Below, one piece after another: positions 6,707 to 14,461 of a stretch of 64,000 bases of DNA. The notes beneath the pieces were generated by a model, which had not been told where the DNA came from, made no database searches, and saw only the letters and a list, made by a program, of their open reading frames with translations. The stretch comes from JANYHH01 sp965249745 (GTDB lineage: Bacteria; Deinococcota; Deinococci; Deinococcales; JAAFIG01). Location of the stretch: contig OZ252252.1 of NCBI GenBank assembly GCA_965249745.1, positions 1,426,001 to 1,490,000 on the forward strand, given 5' to 3'. Position 1 is the first letter of the stretch. Every line of letters begins with the position of its first letter. The position numbers and the translations under genes were made by a program.

Positions 6707-9700
6707 GTGACGCGGCGAACCGCTATGGGTGCGGGGTCGTCGAGTTCTGCGGTGCTGTCTGCCCCTGGTGGTAGTCGCACGCTGGAGCGCGCCCCGCTCG
6801 TCATTGAATCTTTGCAGCCCCTCGAGCCTGGTTTTTACACTGGGTTGCCGCAGGTGGCGCGCTTAGCCGTGTTTGCCCGCGACGAACGCGCGGTGCTGAT
6901 TACCACGCCGGAACGCATCAAGCTCTACCGCGACCTGCCGGTTTTGGGAAAGCCGCTCAGCATCAATCCCGGCATCGCGGATTGGAACACGCTGGAGAAG
7001 CACGTCGTGATGGACATTGCGACGGCTTTAGAGGAGTTTCCATCCGAACCGAACGCGTTCCGACTGGAACTGAAAGTCAAACAGGATTACACCCGCGATG
7101 AGTTCCTAACGCGCTTGGAATCCCTGGGTTACGAGCGCGAGGAAAACCTGGACGCCAGCGATTTGGAGAAGACCGATGGGTATTTCAAGGTCATCGGCGA
7201 CACGCTCGAGATTCGGTTGAACAAGCCTGCCCCCAGAGTCATCCGCGCCGAGTTCTTCGGTGACGAGTTGGAAACCTTGCGCGTAGACGACGAGAAAGTG
7301 AAATCCTATTCGCTCGAGCCGCTCGGTGATTTCGTGCCCGAGGTTGCCTGGGACAGCTCCCGCTTGGAACGCATCGGTGGGCGGGTGTACCTGGACGCGG
7401 CTGAATTTTTTGACGGGTATTTACTGCACAAGCAAATCACGCGCTTGTGGTCGCATCTTGCCACTCGAGCGGTAGTCAGCTTCTCGCACACGCGCCTGAG
7501 CCTCGAGCAAAAGACCAGTCAACTCGAGCCGCTGCCGTTTTACCGTGCCCGTTTAAAGATGTTCGCGCAGGACGCGAAGTTCTGGCTCGAGGGTGGCTAC
7601 CGCGTGCAGGTCCTCTTGAAGCACGAGCGCACCGGGGCGTACCTGCAAAGCAATGTGCTGAACGCCGAATCTGGTGTCTCGAGCGTCTGGGAATGGCGGG
7701 CGGAAGCGCAACCGGGGAAGGTTACGCTGACGCTTGGAACCGCCGAAGGCGCGTTCATTCATCACGGCGCGAAACTCGTGGTGCTGACCGAGGACGCGCT
7801 ATACGGCTTTCAGGGCGGCGCGAGTCTGCGAATGCGAAAGCTCCGAGGCTCACCGGTTTCTGACGCCACGGCGCTCACCTTGGGCGATTACCTGATCCAC
7901 CCGGAGCACGGCATCGGGCAATTCTTGGGACTCGAGGCACGGCAAATTCTCGGGGTGACGCGGGATTACATTCAGCTCAAATACGCCAACGACGCCCGGA
8001 TTTTCTTGCCGGTCGAACAGCTCCCAATGTTGAAGCGTCACCCCGGCACGACCGACGACCCGCCGCGCCTCAGCACTCTCGGGACGAACGACTGGACGAA
8101 AGCCCGTGAGAAGGCGCGCAAGAACGCCGAGGAACTGGCGCAGAAACTCCTGGTCCAATACGCCGCTCGTCAAGCCACCCCCGGCACGTCGTACCCTGGC
8201 ATTGAGAACGATTGGGACAGCAGTTTCGCCGCAAACTTCCCGTTCGAGTTCACCAAGGATCAGGGTCGCGCCATCAAGGACGTGTACAAGGACCTCGAGC
8301 AGACGCGCCCGATGGACCGGTTGGTTTCGGGCGACGTGGGTTTCGGCAAAACCGAGGTGGCTGTCAGAGCCGCGCACCGCGTCGTCAGTAACGGGCGTCA
8401 GGTCGCCGTCCTGGTCCCAACGACGCTCCTGGCAGAGCAGCACCTCGAGACCCTGCGGCAACGCTTTGAGAACACGCCGGTCGTGGTCGCTGGTCTGAGC
8501 CGGTTCACAACGCCCAAAGATGCCGAAGCCGTGTTCAAAGGTCTGAAGCAGGGCAACGTGGACATCGTAGTCGGCACGCATCGTCTATTGAGTGAACAAC
8601 TCGGGTTCAAAAACCTGGGCTTGCTGGTGATAGACGAGGAACACCGCTTCGGCGTGATGCAAAAGGAAAAGCTGAAAGCCCTAAAAGGCGGCGAACTCTC
8701 CCTATCCAGCTTCAAGAACGTCGTGCTGGACTCTGAGAAGGATGCTGACGGCAAGCCCAAGGCTCGCAAGAAGGGCGGTGCGACTGGAACCGCCGTCTCG
8801 AGCGCCGCCAGCAGCGTCGCCATGAACTTAGAAGCCTTCGCTGGGAATGTCATCGGGGCGAAAAAAGAACGCGACGTTGACCTCGAGCCAGAAAATGCGA
8901 TTGATGTTTTGACGCTTTCCGCCACGCCGATTCCGCGCACGCTCTACATGAGCATGGTCGGCTTGCGTGACATGAGCCACATCGCTACGCCGCCCGCCGG
9001 TCGCAAACCCATCCAGACCGTATTAAGTCCGTATGACCCGTTCACGATCCGCGACGCGATCCTGTTTGAAATGGAGCGCGGCGGCAAGTGTTTCTATATC
9101 CATGACCGCGTGGCCAGCATTCAACGCCGCGCCAAGTACATCCAGGAACTCGTGCCCGAAGCGCGCATCGCCGTGGCGCACGGGCAGATGCCGGATGGCG
9201 AGATCGAAGAGATCATGCAGGGCTTCGAGGAAGGCGCGTTCGATGTCCTATTGGCGACGACCATCGTCGAATCCGGTCTGGACATTCCCGAAGCGAACAC
9301 GATCTTGATTGAACGCAGCGACCGCCTGGGCTTGGCGCAGCTTTACCAACTCCGGGGTCGCGTCGGACGCCGCCAAACCGAAGCCTTCGCGTACTTCTTC
9401 TACCCGCCGCGCCTCTCTGAAAATGCCGAGCGCCGCCTCTGGGCGATTGCCGACCTGACCGACCTGGGCAGCGGGCACTTACTGGCAGAGAAAGACATGG
9501 AGATTCGCGGTGTTGGCAACATTTTGGGACCAGAGCAGCACGGGCACATCCAAAACGTCTCTCTCGAGGTCTACACCGAACTCCTCAGCGAAGCGATTCA
9601 GCGCTTGAAAGGCGACACCAAACCGCTCCCGCCGCGCTTGGCGATAGACCTGAAAATTTCTGCGCGCCTCGAGCCGAGTTACATCCCGGAGGAATTGGAG

Positions 9701-10063
9701 CGGATCGAGTACTACGGTCGCCTCTCCGAAAGCACGAGCCTTGGCGAAATCTCGAGGGTCGAACGCGAGATGAAATCTAAGCACGGAGCCGTCCCGCTCG
9801 AGGTGCAGAACTTTTTAGACCTCGCGCGGTTGCGGGTGCTGGGAACTGCGAAAGGCGTCATGAGCATCAGCGAAACCATGACGCAGCTCAGCGTGCAATT
9901 CGCGCCGAACGCCGCGCTGGATTACGACGCGAAAGCGGTCAGAGGGAACCCGCACAAGATGGCGGTCACGAAATACCCAAGTGGGTTTACATTGGAGAAG
10001 AAGGGGTTGAAGCCCGATGAGTACGCGCGGGTGATTCTCGAGGCGCTGTTCGCATTTGCGTGA
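6707..10063 (+). CDS. mfd: Transcription-repair coupling factor Mfd with an insert in the motor domain
   Basis: Mfd releases RNA polymerase stalled at DNA damage and recruits UvrA. The order seen is a shortened UvrB-like N-terminal region, the RNA-polymerase-interacting domain (DYLIHPEHGIGQFLGLE...DYIQLKYANDARIFLPVEQL), a RecG-like motor (Walker A GDVGFGKTE, Lys about 548; DEEHRFGV about 643; ATPIPRT about 739; SGLDIPEANTILIERSDRLGLAQLYQLRGRVGR) and the C-terminal TRCF domain. Between KEKLKALK and IDVLTLSATPIPRT, normally only a few residues apart, is an insert of about 70 residues rich in Lys, Ala and Ser. Start GTG 6707 has TATACT six bases upstream; ATG 6725 is the alternative. 1118 residues. 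Confidence 0.95.
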   Translation: MTRRTAMGAGSSSSAVLSAPGGSRTLERAPLVIESLQPLEPGFYTGLPQVARLAVFARDERAVLITTPERIKLYRDLPVLGKPLSINPGIADWNTLEKHVVMDIATALEEFPSEPNAFRLELKVKQDYTRDEFLTRLESLGYEREENLDASDLEKTDGYFKVIGDTLEIRLNKPAPRVIRAEFFGDELETLRVDDEKVKSYSLEPLGDFVPEVAWDSSRLERIGGRVYLDAAEFFDGYLLHKQITRLWSHLATRAVVSFSHTRLSLEQKTSQLEPLPFYRARLKMFAQDAKFWLEGGYRVQVLLKHERTGAYLQSNVLNAESGVSSVWEWRAEAQPGKVTLTLGTAEGAFIHHGAKLVVLTEDALYGFQGGASLRMRKLRGSPVSDATALTLGDYLIHPEHGIGQFLGLEARQILGVTRDYIQLKYANDARIFLPVEQLPMLKRHPGTTDDPPRLSTLGTNDWTKAREKARKNAEELAQKLLVQYAARQATPGTSYPGIENDWDSSFAANFPFEFTKDQGRAIKDVYKDLEQTRPMDRLVSGDVGFGKTEVAVRAAHRVVSNGRQVAVLVPTTLLAEQHLETLRQRFENTPVVVAGLSRFTTPKDAEAVFKGLKQGNVDIVVGTHRLLSEQLGFKNLGLLVIDEEHRFGVMQKEKLKALKGGELSLSSFKNVVLDSEKDADGKPKARKKGGATGTAVSSAASSVAMNLEAFAGNVIGAKKERDVDLEPENAIDVLTLSATPIPRTLYMSMVGLRDMSHIATPPAGRKPIQTVLSPYDPFTIRDAILFEMERGGKCFYIHDRVASIQRRAKYIQELVPEARIAVAHGQMPDGEIEEIMQGFEEGAFDVLLATTIVESGLDIPEANTILIERSDRLGLAQLYQLRGRVGRRQTEAFAYFFYPPRLSENAERRLWAIADLTDLGSGHLLAEKDMEIRGVGNILGPEQHGHIQNVSLEVYTELLSEAIQRLKGDTKPLPPRLAIDLKISARLEPSYIPEELERIEYYGRLSESTSLGEISRVEREMKSKHGAVPLEVQNFLDLARLRVLGTAKGVMSISETMTQLSVQFAPNAALDYDAKAVRGNPHKMAVTKYPSGFTLEKKGLKPDEYARVILEALFAFA

Positions 10064-10099
10064 AGCAATGTGAGCAGGTCATGCTCGAGCGCTAAACCT

Positions 10100-10798
10100 T
10101 CAAAGCCGTGCGATTCGCTCGAGCTTTTCAAGGATTAAGTTGCGGCGGGCTTGACTGGCTGAATCAGGCGCGAGATGTGCGCTGATCGAGTCCACAAAAT
10201 TCTGATCGGCAAGTAACCGCTTGAACGACGCTGCCAAGCCCGATTGCAGTTCCGCAGATGCAGCGCTGATCTCACTCAGCAATTCCAGTCGACCATCTAA
10301 GACCATCATGATGTCCTCGAGATCGTGACTCATGATGTAATCGCCGTTGCCCCGCGAGAAAAACGCCTCGAGTTTCGTGGCGATGAAGTACGGCGCTCGG
10401 ACGAGCCGAATGAGCAGATTCTCGGTTAGTTGATACGGCTGGCAGGTCTCGAGCGCGGGAACGTACCAGCGGTTGGTGAAGCCCAAAATGGCTTCATTGG
10501 TCGGCATGACATCCAGCACGACATCCTGAAATCGCCAGCGGCACAGCGGTGCGCCCATCGTGGCGTCCTCCGCAAAGCCCTTGTCGCGCAAGGCTTGGCT
10601 GAGGCTTTGGTACTCCAAAAAAGTGCTGATGTGAACAATGGCGTCTACGTCTCTGGTCGGGCGCGGCGAGCGGCTGACGCCATCGGTGATGAACAGCTCC
10701 GTGGTGCAACCGCCGACAAACGCCAGCCTCTCGAGGAGTTCCCCGAGTTGCGAGGCGACCAGTATCAGCAGCGCTCGGTTAGCGGAAATCTGATTCAT
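10100..10798 (-). CDS. Nucleotidyltransferase-fold protein, probable toxin of a type IV-like TA pair (AbiEii/MenT-like)
   Basis: The 232-residue protein has the minimal nucleotidyltransferase pattern: GG-x-T-T-E-L-F, then RPTRDVDAIV (the two metal-binding Asp), a third Asp in FQDVVLDVMP, and K-x-E-A-F followed by HDLEDI, as in AbiEii-type enzymes that inactivate tRNA or other acceptors by nucleotide transfer. Its ATG overlaps the stop of the upstream winged-helix gene by 4 bases, so the two are translationally coupled, with the DNA-binding partner first, as in abiE loci. The assignment as a toxin rests on family and layout; the target cannot be predicted. It converges with mfd, 36 bases apart. 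Confidence 0.75.
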   Translation of the reverse strand: MNQISANRALLILVASQLGELLERLAFVGGCTTELFITDGVSRSPRPTRDVDAIVHISTFLEYQSLSQALRDKGFAEDATMGAPLCRWRFQDVVLDVMPTNEAILGFTNRWYVPALETCQPYQLTENLLIRLVRAPYFIATKLEAFFSRGNGDYIMSHDLEDIMMVLDGRLELLSEISAASAELQSGLAASFKRLLADQNFVDSISAHLAPDSASQARRNLILEKLERIARL

Positions 10799-11310
10799 GC
10801 GTCCGCCAACCGCTCTTTGATGATCTCCTGCGCCAAGCGGCGCTCTCTGGCTTGACCAATCCGCAGCCCATCAATCAGCGCCAGCCACTCGTACATCTTG
10901 GCGTCCCTGTGGGCAATCTTTGGCACGCTGGCGTAAATCGGTGACAGCGAATACCCGCGCACCGTGCCGTGCGGGTCTGCCCAGACGGGGACTGGCTCGC
11001 CGTTGTCCACGATCAAGTCTGCCAGCGGCGCGGCGGCGTGCGCGGTCGGGATGCCCCGTGTCAACTCGCCGCGCTCGGCGACAAACACGTATTTCAAGCC
11101 GTACAGCAAGAATTCCTCGAGCGAGCGCCGGACGGGTGCGTACTGCGTGTCGAAGCGCAGCAGCCCAGCCGACACACCGCGTTTCAGTGAGTTGTGCGTT
11201 TCACCCACGCTTAACTCGAGACTCTGGGCTAAGGCAGCCGTGGTTTGCGGTGTTGCTGGGTCTGAGAGCAGTTTTAGGGGGATCAGGATGTCTTGAGGTT
11301 TGAGCAGCAT
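10795..11310 (-). CDS. Winged-helix DNA-binding protein, probable antitoxin/autorepressor of the nucleotidyltransferase
   Basis: This 171-residue protein starts with a helix-turn-helix-like region (ILIPLKLLSDPATPQTTAALAQSLELSVGETHNSLKRGVSAGLL), then an uncharacterised middle with HAAAPLADLIVDNGEPVPVWADPHG and a Lys/Arg-rich end. I see no close similarity to AbiEi outside the HTH. ATG 11310 is preferred over the upstream ATG 11334 because TATACT sits exactly 6 nt before it and a perfect 22-bp palindrome lies immediately upstream, overlapping the longer version. The gene overlaps the nucleotidyltransferase by ATGA. Autoregulation by binding the palindrome is inferred from the layout. Confidence 0.7.
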   Translation of the reverse strand: MLLKPQDILIPLKLLSDPATPQTTAALAQSLELSVGETHNSLKRGVSAGLLRFDTQYAPVRRSLEEFLLYGLKYVFVAERGELTRGIPTAHAAAPLADLIVDNGEPVPVWADPHGTVRGYSLSPIYASVPKIAHRDAKMYEWLALIDGLRIGQARERRLAQEIIKERLADA

Positions 11311-11316
11311 GGGGAC

Positions 11317-11344
11317 AGTATATTCACGATTCATGAATCGTGAA
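11317..11344 (-). promoter_or_regulatory. -10 TATACT plus perfect 22-bp palindrome, likely autorepressor operator
   Basis: TATACT (11317-11322, minus strand) ends six bases before ATG 11310. Directly upstream, 11323-11344 is a perfect palindrome with half-site TTCACGATTCA. It covers the stretch between -35 and -10, the usual place for a repressor site of a TA operon. Confidence 0.75.
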
Positions 11345-11384
11345 TGAAATTGGAGAGGTAGACGATGTTCGAGTTCGTGTAAAA

Positions 11385-12824
11385 CTAATGTACTAATTCT
11401 TCGAATCTCTCTCTCAGTAAAGGAAATTGCTGTTCAGTCAAAAAACCAATATTCTTGCGGTAAACGACGAGTTTTTCTAGATCATCGTCATCTAAAATAA
11501 TTATGTAACCTCTTTGATCTTTCGTTGTATCTTTGCACCTTTCCATGAATAGTTTTTTGTCCGCGAAGCTTCGGCAAATTATTATTCCGAACATCCCTCT
11601 ACTTGGCGAGAATCTGCCACTCATTTGATCGAGTTCTGTATTACCTAGGTCGCCGGAAAAGTTCTTGCATTCAATAAAAATAAATGCTGATGGGTAATGC
11701 CTTCCTAGCCAATTAAAAAATCCACTCTGTGCAGAATTTGTATATTCTATATCTATACGTTTTCTACCTCCATGAATAGATTTCTGTTTACGAGGAAAAG
11801 CTAGAGAAGGATAAAAGAGTGCGCTTAACAATGCTTCGATAGCTTGTTCGTAGCTATAAGCATCATCTCGACCTGCTTCAATACACTTCACATCGCTAAA
11901 TAAATTATCCCAGTCGGGAAGCTCGGAGTCGTCTCCAAGCGCCATTTCCTCATGAGACAAAAGATTAGCCTGCGAACTACTCTTATATTTTCTATACCGC
12001 TCAAGTACTTCAGGATTTCTAAGCGTTTCAGAAACAATGAGAGACTTATGACTTCCATATTTTTCTATTAGGTCTTTTTTGGAAACCGTTTTCGTGCCAT
12101 CTTTAAGCAATTTTACTAACTGAGAATTTGCTGAAATTTCTCGACTTTTTAACTCTTCTAAAATATAGTGATTAAAATATTCTTCTATACTGTACTCCAA
12201 GACTCTTCTGACTATTGCTTTAGGGGCAAGTATTAATTTGCCAAAAGGAGTCATTGGTAAGCTCACATAATTAGATTGCCAACTTTTTTCTCTAGGATTC
12301 CAAAAAGGGCCAGATTCTACGTCTTGAGTAAGTGGTATACCGTATAATTCAGCGATCTGCTGAGTATATTTTATTAAAGGGTATCTAATTATGTTAGTAG
12401 TAATGTCTGATATTATGTCTGACGATATGCCATCTATCATTAGAATGGTTTCCTCTAAATCTCGAAGTAGTCCAGTTTTTACAGCCTCGCTTCGTCCAAT
12501 CGATTCGCATATCTTTTGAGCTTTCTTTAGGCCAATTGCTCTTCCCCTTGACTTACCTTTGGAGAGTCCCAAGTGTGTTTCGTTAGGCTCGCCAAGAAAA
12601 GTTAACAGAGCCTCTGCTTCAGTAATTTTTCCTGCTTTTATTTTCTCGAGTACAGTTTCAAAAAAATCTTGTACTAGCGCGACACATTCATTCGCCCATG
12701 GAGAAGGCAATACTTTTAACGCATATGGGTCAATGAACACAGGTGTGTCTTTCGAATAATCAACATCAACAAAATCCAAACTCGGTTGATTTCGGTTCAA
12801 GTTAAAAAACTTGGAAATTCTCAT
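11385..12824 (-). CDS. AT-rich PD-(D/E)XK-like nuclease-fold protein, candidate defence gene
   Basis: This 479-residue gene is strikingly AT-rich and holds one CTCGAG in 1.4 kb, unlike its neighbours, so recent acquisition is likely. The N-terminal part starts with MRISKFFNLNRNQPSLDFVDVDYSKDTPVFIDPYAL (read in parts) and contains a basic segment GLSKGKSRGRAIGL. The C-terminal 130 residues fit a restriction-endonuclease-like core: SIHGGRKRIDIEYTN provides an Asp, and after about 20 residues AFIFIECKNFSGD gives the E-x-K, followed by a helix and IIICRSF. I do not know a named family for the full protein. Context (TA genes either side) suggests anti-phage or addiction functions, which is inference. 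Start ATG 12824 has TAAAAT six bases upstream inside an inverted repeat. Confidence 0.75.
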   Translation of the reverse strand: MRISKFFNLNRNQPSLDFVDVDYSKDTPVFIDPYALKVLPSPWANECVALVQDFFETVLEKIKAGKITEAEALLTFLGEPNETHLGLSKGKSRGRAIGLKKAQKICESIGRSEAVKTGLLRDLEETILMIDGISSDIISDITTNIIRYPLIKYTQQIAELYGIPLTQDVESGPFWNPREKSWQSNYVSLPMTPFGKLILAPKAIVRRVLEYSIEEYFNHYILEELKSREISANSQLVKLLKDGTKTVSKKDLIEKYGSHKSLIVSETLRNPEVLERYRKYKSSSQANLLSHEEMALGDDSELPDWDNLFSDVKCIEAGRDDAYSYEQAIEALLSALFYPSLAFPRKQKSIHGGRKRIDIEYTNSAQSGFFNWLGRHYPSAFIFIECKNFSGDLGNTELDQMSGRFSPSRGMFGIIICRSFADKKLFMERCKDTTKDQRGYIIILDDDDLEKLVVYRKNIGFLTEQQFPLLRERFEELVH

Positions 12825-12846
12825 GATGAGATTTTACATGAGAATT
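12816..12846 (-). promoter_or_regulatory. Leaderless promoter within a 9-bp inverted repeat, probable operator
   Basis: AATTCTCAT (12816-12824) and its exact complement ATGAGAATT (12838-12846) flank TAAAAT (12831-12836, minus strand), which is 6 nt before the ATG of the nuclease-like gene. One arm overlaps the start codon, so a bound protein would block both transcription and initiation. Confidence 0.6.
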
Positions 12847-12991
12847 CTACGGAGTTCGGTGATTATATCAAAATCTCAAACTGTGACGTAAATGGCGCGG
12901 AACGTTGATTACTCGAGCTTGACCATGAAAAGCTGAAAAATTATTTGGCACAGCTTTAACTTTCACTGCTGCTCCCTCCAGCCTCACGCCC

Positions 12992-13150
12992 CTAATCCTC
13001 GAGCCGATGCACGCTGCCCGTCTCAGCATCAGACTGCTTCACGCGCTGTATCAACTCCTCGAGCCGCATGGCGACGCCCAAAGAGAAGACCTGATACTCC
13101 GCGCCAGCCTCTGCTCGAGGGATTCCCGCACCGTGAAATCTCGAGGTACA
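12992..13150 (-). pseudogene. Possible 3' remnant of an unidentified gene
   Basis: A minus-strand frame ending at a TAG (12992-12994) reads sensibly for about 50 codons (FHGAGIPRAEAGAEYQVFSL, then MRLEELIQRVKQSDAETG and HRLED), but upstream it meets the parD promoter region without a convincing start. It may be the tail of a gene cut off when the parD segment arrived. The family is unknown. The rest of 12847-12991 shows no gene; base composition changes there from AT-rich to GC-rich. Confidence 0.3.
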
Positions 13151-13151
13151 C

Positions 13152-13179
13152 AATGACCGAAACGTCATTCTGCTAAAGT
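13152..13179 (+). promoter_or_regulatory. parD operator palindrome and -10 box
   Basis: AATGAC-cgaaac-GTCATT (13152-13169) is a perfect 6-bp inverted repeat, followed by TAAAGT (13174-13179) seven bases before the parD ATG. ParD-type antitoxins bind such sites. Confidence 0.6.
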
Positions 13180-13186
13180 TAACGCT

Positions 13187-13477
13187 ATGACCGTTTCACT
13201 ACCGCCAGAACTCGAGTCGTGGGTTGAAAACCGTGTCACGAGCGGCTTGTATCACTCGTCGGCTGAAGTCGTTCAGGAAGCCTTGCGGATGATGGTGCGG
13301 TTGGAACAAACGCAGACCGCGCGACTTGAAGAGTTAAGAGCGCTGATTGACGTTGGCTTAGAGAGCGCTGAGGCGGGACGCGTTTCGCCTGTTGGTGACG
13401 ATTTGATCGCTGAAATCAAGCGGCTTGGTCGTTCACGCAGTGGCGGTACTGGTGCGGGTCATTCACGGCAGCCGTGA
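13187..13477 (+). CDS. parD: ParD-type ribbon-helix-helix antitoxin
   Basis: The 96-residue protein begins with the RHH strand and helices of the ParD family (MTVSLPPELESWVENRVTSG, then SSAEVVQEALRMM), with a C-terminal toxin-binding region (LEELRALIDVGLESAEAGRVSP...LIAEIKRL). ParD neutralises the RelE-fold toxin ParE. Normally parE overlaps the 3' end; here only a 22-codon stub remains. The last residues (SRSGGTGAGHSRQP) may be off the ancestral frame. As an orphan it could still repress its own promoter or neutralise a ParE encoded elsewhere. Confidence 0.85.
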   Translation: MTVSLPPELESWVENRVTSGLYHSSAEVVQEALRMMVRLEQTQTARLEELRALIDVGLESAEAGRVSPVGDDLIAEIKRLGRSRSGGTGAGHSRQP

Positions 13478-13508
13478 TCTCGAGACGATCTGGAATCTTG
13501 ATTTGTAG
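13440..13508 (+). pseudogene. Truncated ParE toxin remnant
   Basis: In a frame different from parD, starting at GTG 13440 and overlapping its end, the sequence reads VAVLVRVIHGSRDLETIWNL and stops at TAG 13506-13508. RDLE-x-IW-N is the conserved first helix of ParE/RelE toxins (RADLEEIWDYI type). The remaining 70 or so residues, including the catalytic or gyrase-binding parts, are gone. Confidence 0.6.
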
Positions 13509-13579
13509 CAATCTTGTCAGCCTCGAGCCTTCACTGCTGCACTGGCACGGCATCACCCCCCACGGCGCACCCATCCCGC

Positions 13580-13930
13580 TCAGCGCACACTGCCCAAGCC
13601 CAGATGCGTCAGCACACTCGAGTCCACCTCGAGCATCAAATCCTCTGGAATGTGCGTCAATCGTTTCATTAAACGCTCTTTGGATACACTGCGAATCAAC
13701 TCTGTTTGCGCTTTGCTATCATCGCGCAACTCTGTGCGATTGGCAGGCAAAAACACTTGAAACGGGTAAACGCGTTCCGTATTGCCTGACAGCGGAATCA
13801 CCACGACGCTCGAGCCGTTGATGTTGGCGGAGTTGTTCGTGACGACGATGGCAGGACGCTCTTTATTCGCTTCACCTGTGCGGGCGGGTTCAAAATCTAC
13901 GAGGTAAACATCGCCGCGTCTGGGATGCAT
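13580..13930 (-). CDS. mazF: MazF/PemK endoribonuclease toxin, copy 1
   Basis: MazF toxins cut single-stranded RNA at short motifs. The 116-residue protein has the family layout: RRGDVYLVDFEPARTGEANKERPAIVVTNN (in parts), the SSVVVIPLSGN strand, AQTELIRSVSKERL and a final LGL. The conserved Arg of RRGD, the KERPAIVV strand and the Thr-Glu of the Q-T-E-L-I-R-S motif are intact. The start ATG overlaps the mazE1 stop by one base (TGATG), so translation is coupled to the antitoxin. It is closely similar to the second copy at 15144-15491. Confidence 0.92.
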   Translation of the reverse strand: MHPRRGDVYLVDFEPARTGEANKERPAIVVTNNSANINGSSVVVIPLSGNTERVYPFQVFLPANRTELRDDSKAQTELIRSVSKERLMKRLTHIPEDLMLEVDSSVLTHLGLGSVR

Positions 13931-14178
13931 CAGCGATCTGCCAGTCCGTCGTCGAGCGCCGCGCTGTCCCAGAAACCACGGTCTGGGTCTGTCTTCCAGT
14001 CCTCTGCGTGTTCACGGTATGCCTTGGCAAGTTCTGCTTCTTGCAGGGCGCGTAAGCTTTCAGCGATGACTTCACTACGGCTTTCGAGATCATGCGTTTT
14101 TTGGTAATTTTCCACGAAGCGAGCGAGTTCAGCGGGCAGGCTAACCGTCCATTTCGTTGCAGTTGATCTTAATTGCAT
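13930..14178 (-). CDS. mazE: MazE-type ribbon-helix-helix antitoxin, copy 1 (intact)
   Basis: This 82-residue protein has an N-terminal RHH (KWTVSLPAELARFVENYQ, then SRSEVIAESLRAL) and an acidic C-terminal region (AKAYREHAEDWKTDPDRGFWDSAALDDGL) typical of antitoxins that wrap MazF. It overlaps mazF1. The ATG at 14178 is fixed by TACCAT five bases upstream in a small palindrome. Its paralogue at 15492-15740 carries a stop at the codon matching the Tyr of KAYREH here, so this protein may have to neutralise both MazF toxins. Confidence 0.88.
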   Translation of the reverse strand: MQLRSTATKWTVSLPAELARFVENYQKTHDLESRSEVIAESLRALQEAELAKAYREHAEDWKTDPDRGFWDSAALDDGLADR

Positions 14179-14189
14179 ACCAAATGGTA
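14176..14189 (-). promoter_or_regulatory. mazEF1 leaderless promoter and operator
   Basis: TACCA-aa-TGGTA (14178-14189) is an inverted repeat. On the minus strand it supplies TACCAT as the -10 box, five bases before the mazE1 ATG. The same geometry recurs at mazE2 (15738-15753). Confidence 0.6.
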
Positions 14190-14298
14190 CGACTATTTAG
14201 TCATCCAAGTAGTCGTCCGCGCTACTTTCGATGCGGCATGCCCTACCCAGAACTTCCCCTCGAGCGAGGTGACGGATGATTTTGTCACTTCGCTCGAG

Positions 14299-14304
14299 TA
14301 CACT
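14299..14304 (+). promoter_or_regulatory. -10 box TACACT, leaderless promoter of the PIN-toxin operon
   Basis: TACACT is 6 nt before ATG 14311. Upstream, GTGAC...GTCAC (about 14269-14288) forms an imperfect inverted repeat that could be its operator. Confidence 0.5.
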
Positions 14305-14310
14305 TTCCCC

Positions 14311-14461
14311 ATGTCTAAGCCCGAAAAAACACAGCAGAAAACGCCTCCCAAAGGCAGACCATTTGCGGGTATCAGCCAACATCAAGGCTCTCAAGTTAGG
14401 GTTGTTCAACCCGACCGAAGAGTTAGAAAAAATGAACGAAGGTGCTGAGCGTCCAGCGTGA
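14311..14461 (+). pseudogene. Probable small antitoxin of the PIN-like toxin, with a frameshift
   Basis: The leaderless ATG at 14311 opens MSKPEKTQQKTPPK, but this frame then turns into Arg/Gln-rich sequence and stops at 14448. In the next frame the sequence from about 14355 continues sensibly as ADHLRVSANIKALKLGLFNP, then TEELEKMNEGAERPA, and ends at a TGA (14459-14461) that overlaps the toxin start as GTGA. A single-base insertion near 14352-14357 would join the halves into one 49-50 residue protein coupled to the toxin. It could be a real mutation, an assembly error or a frameshift event. Family unknown. Confidence 0.45.
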
